Below, piece after piece: positions 61,678 to 64,000 of a DNA stretch of 64,000 nucleotides. The stretch's first letter is position 1; each line of letters begins with the position of its first letter. The notes under the pieces are model-generated. The model searched no databases, was not told where the DNA came from, and was given only the letters and a program-made list of their open reading frames with translations. Origin of the DNA: Bradyrhizobium sp. CCBAU 51765 (GTDB lineage Bacteria > Pseudomonadota > Alphaproteobacteria > Rhizobiales > Xanthobacteraceae). The stretch lies in the NCBI RefSeq assembly GCF_015291725.1, contig NZ_CP030038.1, positions 1,539,001 to 1,603,000 on the forward strand, read 5' to 3'. Made by a program: the position numbers and the translations under genes.

Positions 61678-63225
61678 ATGAACGGTGCGGAAAGCCTGGT
61701 GCGGACGATGGTTAAGGGTGGGGTGGATGTCTGCTTCACCAACCCCGGTACCTCCGAGATGCATTTTGTCGCAGCGCTCGACCGCGTGCCGGGCATGCGT
61801 TGCGTGCTCGGCCTGTTCGAGGGCGTGGTGACGGGCGCCGCCGATGGCTATTTCCGCATGAAGGGAACGCCGGCCTCGACGCTGCTGCATCTCGGCCCCG
61901 GCCTCGCCAACGGCCTTGCCAATCTGCACAATGCCAAGAAGGCGAACTCCGGCATCGTCAACATCGTCGGCCAGCATGCCGTCTACCACATCGGCTACAA
62001 CGCGCCTCTGACCTCCGATATCGAGGGCCTGGCCCGGCCGATGTCGTCCTGGGTCCGCACCTCGCCGGACGCCAAATCGGTCGCCGCCGACGGTGCCGCG
62101 GCGATTGCCGCCGCCAAGAGCGCGCCGCCGCAGATCGCGACCTTGATCCTGCCCGCCGACACCGCCTGGAACGAGGCCGACGGCATCGCCGAGGTTCCGG
62201 CCGAGCAGCAACGCGCGAGCTATTCGCCGCAGGCGGTCGAGCACGCCGCAAGAATCCTGCATGGCGACGGCGAGGGCACGCTGCTCCTCATGACCGGGAG
62301 CGCCCTGAGCGAGCAGGGCCTGGCGCTGGCCGAGCGCATCGCCGGCAAGACCGGCTGCACCGTGATGGGCCCGACCTTCCGGCCCAAGATGGCGCGCGGC
62401 CGCGGCCGTTTCTCGATCGATCGCATCCACTACGTGATCGATCAGGCCCTGCCGATGCTGGCGAAGTTCCGTCACATCGTGCTGGTCGAGTCCGACGATC
62501 CCGTGGCCTTCTTCGCCTATCCGAACAAGCCGAGCATGCTCAAGCCGCAAGGCTGCGAGGTCCATCGCATGACCTCCTGGGGCGAGAATTCGGTCGCCGC
62601 GCTGGAGGCGCTCGCGGGCGCCGTGAAGGCCAGCGCCAGGGACGTCAAGCCGCAGGCCTTGGCCGAACTGGTGAAGCCGACCGGCGCGCTCACCTTCGCC
62701 TCGATCGCGCAGGCGATCGCCTGTGCGATCCCCGAGAACGCGATCATGGTCGACGAATCCCTGACCACCGGCCGCGGCTTCTTCCCGCCGACGGCGGCCG
62801 CCGCCCCGCATGACTGGCTCCAGAACATGGGCGGCTCGATCGGCTTCTCCACGCCGCTGTCGATCGGCGCTGCGATCGCCTGCCCGGATCGCAAGGTGAT
62901 CACCATGGTCGGCGACGGCAGCGCGATGTACACGATCCAGTCGCTGTGGACGCAGGCGCGCGAGAACCTCGACATCGTCACCATCGTGTTCGCCAACCGC
63001 ATCTACCAGATCCTGCGCGGCGAGTTCGACAATGTCGGCGCGGGCGAGCCCGGCCAGCGCGCCAACGACATGCTCAGGCTCGACCGTCCGACGCTCGATT
63101 TCGTCGCGCTGGCCAAGGGCATGGGCGTGCCGGGCCGCGCCGTCACCAATGCCGAGGAGTTCAACAAGGCGCTGGCCGAAGCGGTCGCCGAGCCCGGACC
63201 GCGGCTGATCGAAGTCCAGATGTAG
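61678..63225 (+). CDS. Acetolactate synthase large subunit-like ThDP enzyme
   Basis: The 515-residue protein has the cofactor-activating Glu (GLFEGVVTGAADGYFRM), TNPGTSEMHFVAALD and the ThDP motif GDGSAMYTIQSLWTQA with the Asn of FANRIYQIL. It is shorter than the about 570-residue housekeeping enzyme and has no small-subunit partner nearby, so it is probably a catabolic or decarboxylase-type relative rather than IlvB. The ATG at 61678 (MNGAESLVR) has a GGGAG site; an ATG at 61654 is the alternative. Confidence 0.88.
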   Translation: MNGAESLVRTMVKGGVDVCFTNPGTSEMHFVAALDRVPGMRCVLGLFEGVVTGAADGYFRMKGTPASTLLHLGPGLANGLANLHNAKKANSGIVNIVGQHAVYHIGYNAPLTSDIEGLARPMSSWVRTSPDAKSVAADGAAAIAAAKSAPPQIATLILPADTAWNEADGIAEVPAEQQRASYSPQAVEHAARILHGDGEGTLLLMTGSALSEQGLALAERIAGKTGCTVMGPTFRPKMARGRGRFSIDRIHYVIDQALPMLAKFRHIVLVESDDPVAFFAYPNKPSMLKPQGCEVHRMTSWGENSVAALEALAGAVKASARDVKPQALAELVKPTGALTFASIAQAIACAIPENAIMVDESLTTGRGFFPPTAAAAPHDWLQNMGGSIGFSTPLSIGAAIACPDRKVITMVGDGSAMYTIQSLWTQARENLDIVTIVFANRIYQILRGEFDNVGAGEPGQRANDMLRLDRPTLDFVALAKGMGVPGRAVTNAEEFNKALAEAVAEPGPRLIEVQM

Positions 63226-63254
63226 GAGCGTTGGTTGGCCAGGCTCTCTCCCCA

Positions 63255-63383
63255 CGTCGTCCCGGCGAACGCCGGGACCCATAACCCCAGGGAGGGGTTT
63301 GGCGAAGACTTGGGGTCCGGTACGCGCACCGCGCGCACTCGATAGACCTCGCGGTATGGGTCCCGGCGTTCGCCGGGACGACA
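63255..63383. repeat. Dispersed palindromic repeat, family C copy 3
   Basis: Outer arms CGTCGTCCCGGCGAACGCCG and CGGCGTTCGCCGGGACGAC, with CCATAACCCCAGGGAGGGG inside. It lies between the ThDP enzyme gene and the unknown gene at 63421. Confidence 0.9.
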
Positions 63384-63420
63384 CCGAGGATGTGGCGTGC
63401 ACGCGCGTTGGTCGGGAGGC

Positions 63421-63942
63421 ATGATGCAGACCGAGCTGAACAAGGTGATCGCGGCGCTCCAGGACTTCTACGCCCACGAGGATTTCCTGTTCGAGAAGGA
63501 CATCGGCGAGCGGGCGGTCACGCACCGCTTCGCCGTATATCTGGAAAAGCAGTTTTCGGGCTGGTCAGTCGATTGCAACTACGACCGGCTCGGCGAGCGC
63601 ACGCTGCACCTGCCGCACGGCACCATCATCTCGACCGACGATCATCTCGGCAAGTCGATCTACCCCGATGTCGTCGTGCATCAGCGCGAGATCCCGAACA
63701 ATCTGCTCGCGGTCGAGATCCGAAAGGCGAACAATCATACGCCGCTGGAGCATGATGAGCACAAGCTGCGGGCGCTCACCGATCCGAATGTCTGGTTCGC
63801 CTACACGATCGGCGTGCTGCTGGTGCTGGATAGAACCGGCGTCATGTTGTCGGACGTCTATTTCGGCGGCGGGCCCGACCGGGCATTGGCGGTGTGGTTC
63901 GCCAAGCGGCTGAATGACGCCGGTCTTGCCGGGACCTCGTGA
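63421..63942 (+). CDS. Unknown protein with possible PD-(D/E)XK-like nuclease motif
   Basis: The 173-residue protein starts at one of two adjacent ATGs (63421 or 63424); a GGGAGG lies just before. It has SIYPDVVVHQRE followed by NNLLAVEIRKANNHTP, which resembles the Asp ... Glu-X-(Lys/Arg) core of the restriction-endonuclease-like fold, with Arg where Lys is usual. The remaining sequence (ALQDFYAHEDFLFEKDIGER, VLLVLDRTG) matches no family I recall. No signal peptide or membrane helix is seen. It stands alone on the plus strand. Confidence 0.75.
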   Translation: MMQTELNKVIAALQDFYAHEDFLFEKDIGERAVTHRFAVYLEKQFSGWSVDCNYDRLGERTLHLPHGTIISTDDHLGKSIYPDVVVHQREIPNNLLAVEIRKANNHTPLEHDEHKLRALTDPNVWFAYTIGVLLVLDRTGVMLSDVYFGGGPDRALAVWFAKRLNDAGLAGTS

Positions 63943-63980
63943 GGGCGCCGGCGAACAGAACGCAGCCCGAATTTCCTCGC

Positions 63981-64000
63981 TCAGAACTTGAAGCTGCTCT
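63981..64000 (-). CDS. C-terminal end of a probable outer-membrane beta-barrel protein
   Basis: Only five residues and the stop are inside the window. Read on the minus strand they are SSFKF-stop, a terminal aromatic Phe with alternate residues as in porins and other outer-membrane barrels of Bradyrhizobium. The rest lies beyond the window. With so little sequence this is a suggestion. Confidence 0.35.

Overview
The window is high-GC chromosomal DNA from an alphaproteobacterium, most likely Bradyrhizobium or a close relative in the Nitrobacteraceae. The evidence is the gene families and gene pairs present (cyanuric acid hydrolase with an amidase, PutA with an Lrp-type regulator, sorAB, a CyaC-like redox cyclase, CYP153, many acyl-CoA enzymes) and the dense scatter of short palindromic intergenic repeats. 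This assignment rests on family knowledge, not on a database search. I see no rRNA, tRNA, CRISPR array, phage or nodulation/nitrogen-fixation genes. The only mobile element is one IS5-like insertion sequence.

Layout. 1-1.6 kb: amidase (cut by the window edge) and cyanuric acid hydrolase. 1.9-4.2 kb: tex. 4.5-6.8 kb: glycine-rich secreted protein, then an OmpR-type two-component pair. 6.8-8.0 kb: a small LuxR-type protein translationally coupled to an HtrA-like protein that has lost two catalytic residues. 8.2-12.6 kb: Tat-exported VOC protein, diguanylate cyclase, DapA-family aldolase, intact HtrA protease. 12.8-18.4 kb: orphan form-II CoxL-like molybdenum hydroxylase subunit, then two acyl-CoA dehydrogenases and an enoyl-CoA hydratase. 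18.6-20.7 kb: lemA and two TPM-domain genes. 21.3-24.1 kb: envelope proteins, including a CXXCH protein and a 54-residue membrane protein. 24.1-26.7 kb: GST with divergent TetR regulator, and a CoA transferase. 26.8-30.4 kb: putA with divergent Lrp-type regulator. 30.5-34.4 kb: cold shock gene, sulfite dehydrogenase sorAB and a redox-type adenylate cyclase. 34.7-39.8 kb: glycosyltransferase, ycjX/ycjF pair, hemolysin III. 39.8-42.1 kb: two SDRs and a MarR regulator. 42.2-48.2 kb: benzoylformate decarboxylase-like enzyme, a MaoC/CoA transferase/acyl-CoA dehydrogenase operon and its divergent LysR regulator. 48.4-52.3 kb: two CYP153-type P450 paralogues separated by the insertion sequence. 52.6-54.8 kb: DUF898 membrane protein and M48 protease. 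54.9-58.2 kb: a URC-type uracil catabolism cluster (urc1, urc4, UPRT). 58.6-64 kb: threonine synthase-like enzyme, DUF2927 protein, L,D-transpeptidase, acetolactate synthase-like enzyme, an unknown protein, and the last codons of a probable outer-membrane protein.

The main theme is catabolic versatility: s-triazine/pyrimidine rings, proline, acyl-CoA and alkane-like substrates, aromatic keto-acids and sulfite. Most of these modules carry a local regulator, and three of the regulator intergenic regions contain perfect palindromes that are good operator candidates. Points that stand out are the pseudo-protease paired with an HTH protein, the quinone/redox-type cyclase next to sulfite oxidation genes, the URC cluster with an altered PRPP loop in its UPRT and an attenuator-like hairpin in its leader, and two cases where dispersed repeats appear to have been recruited into coding sequence.
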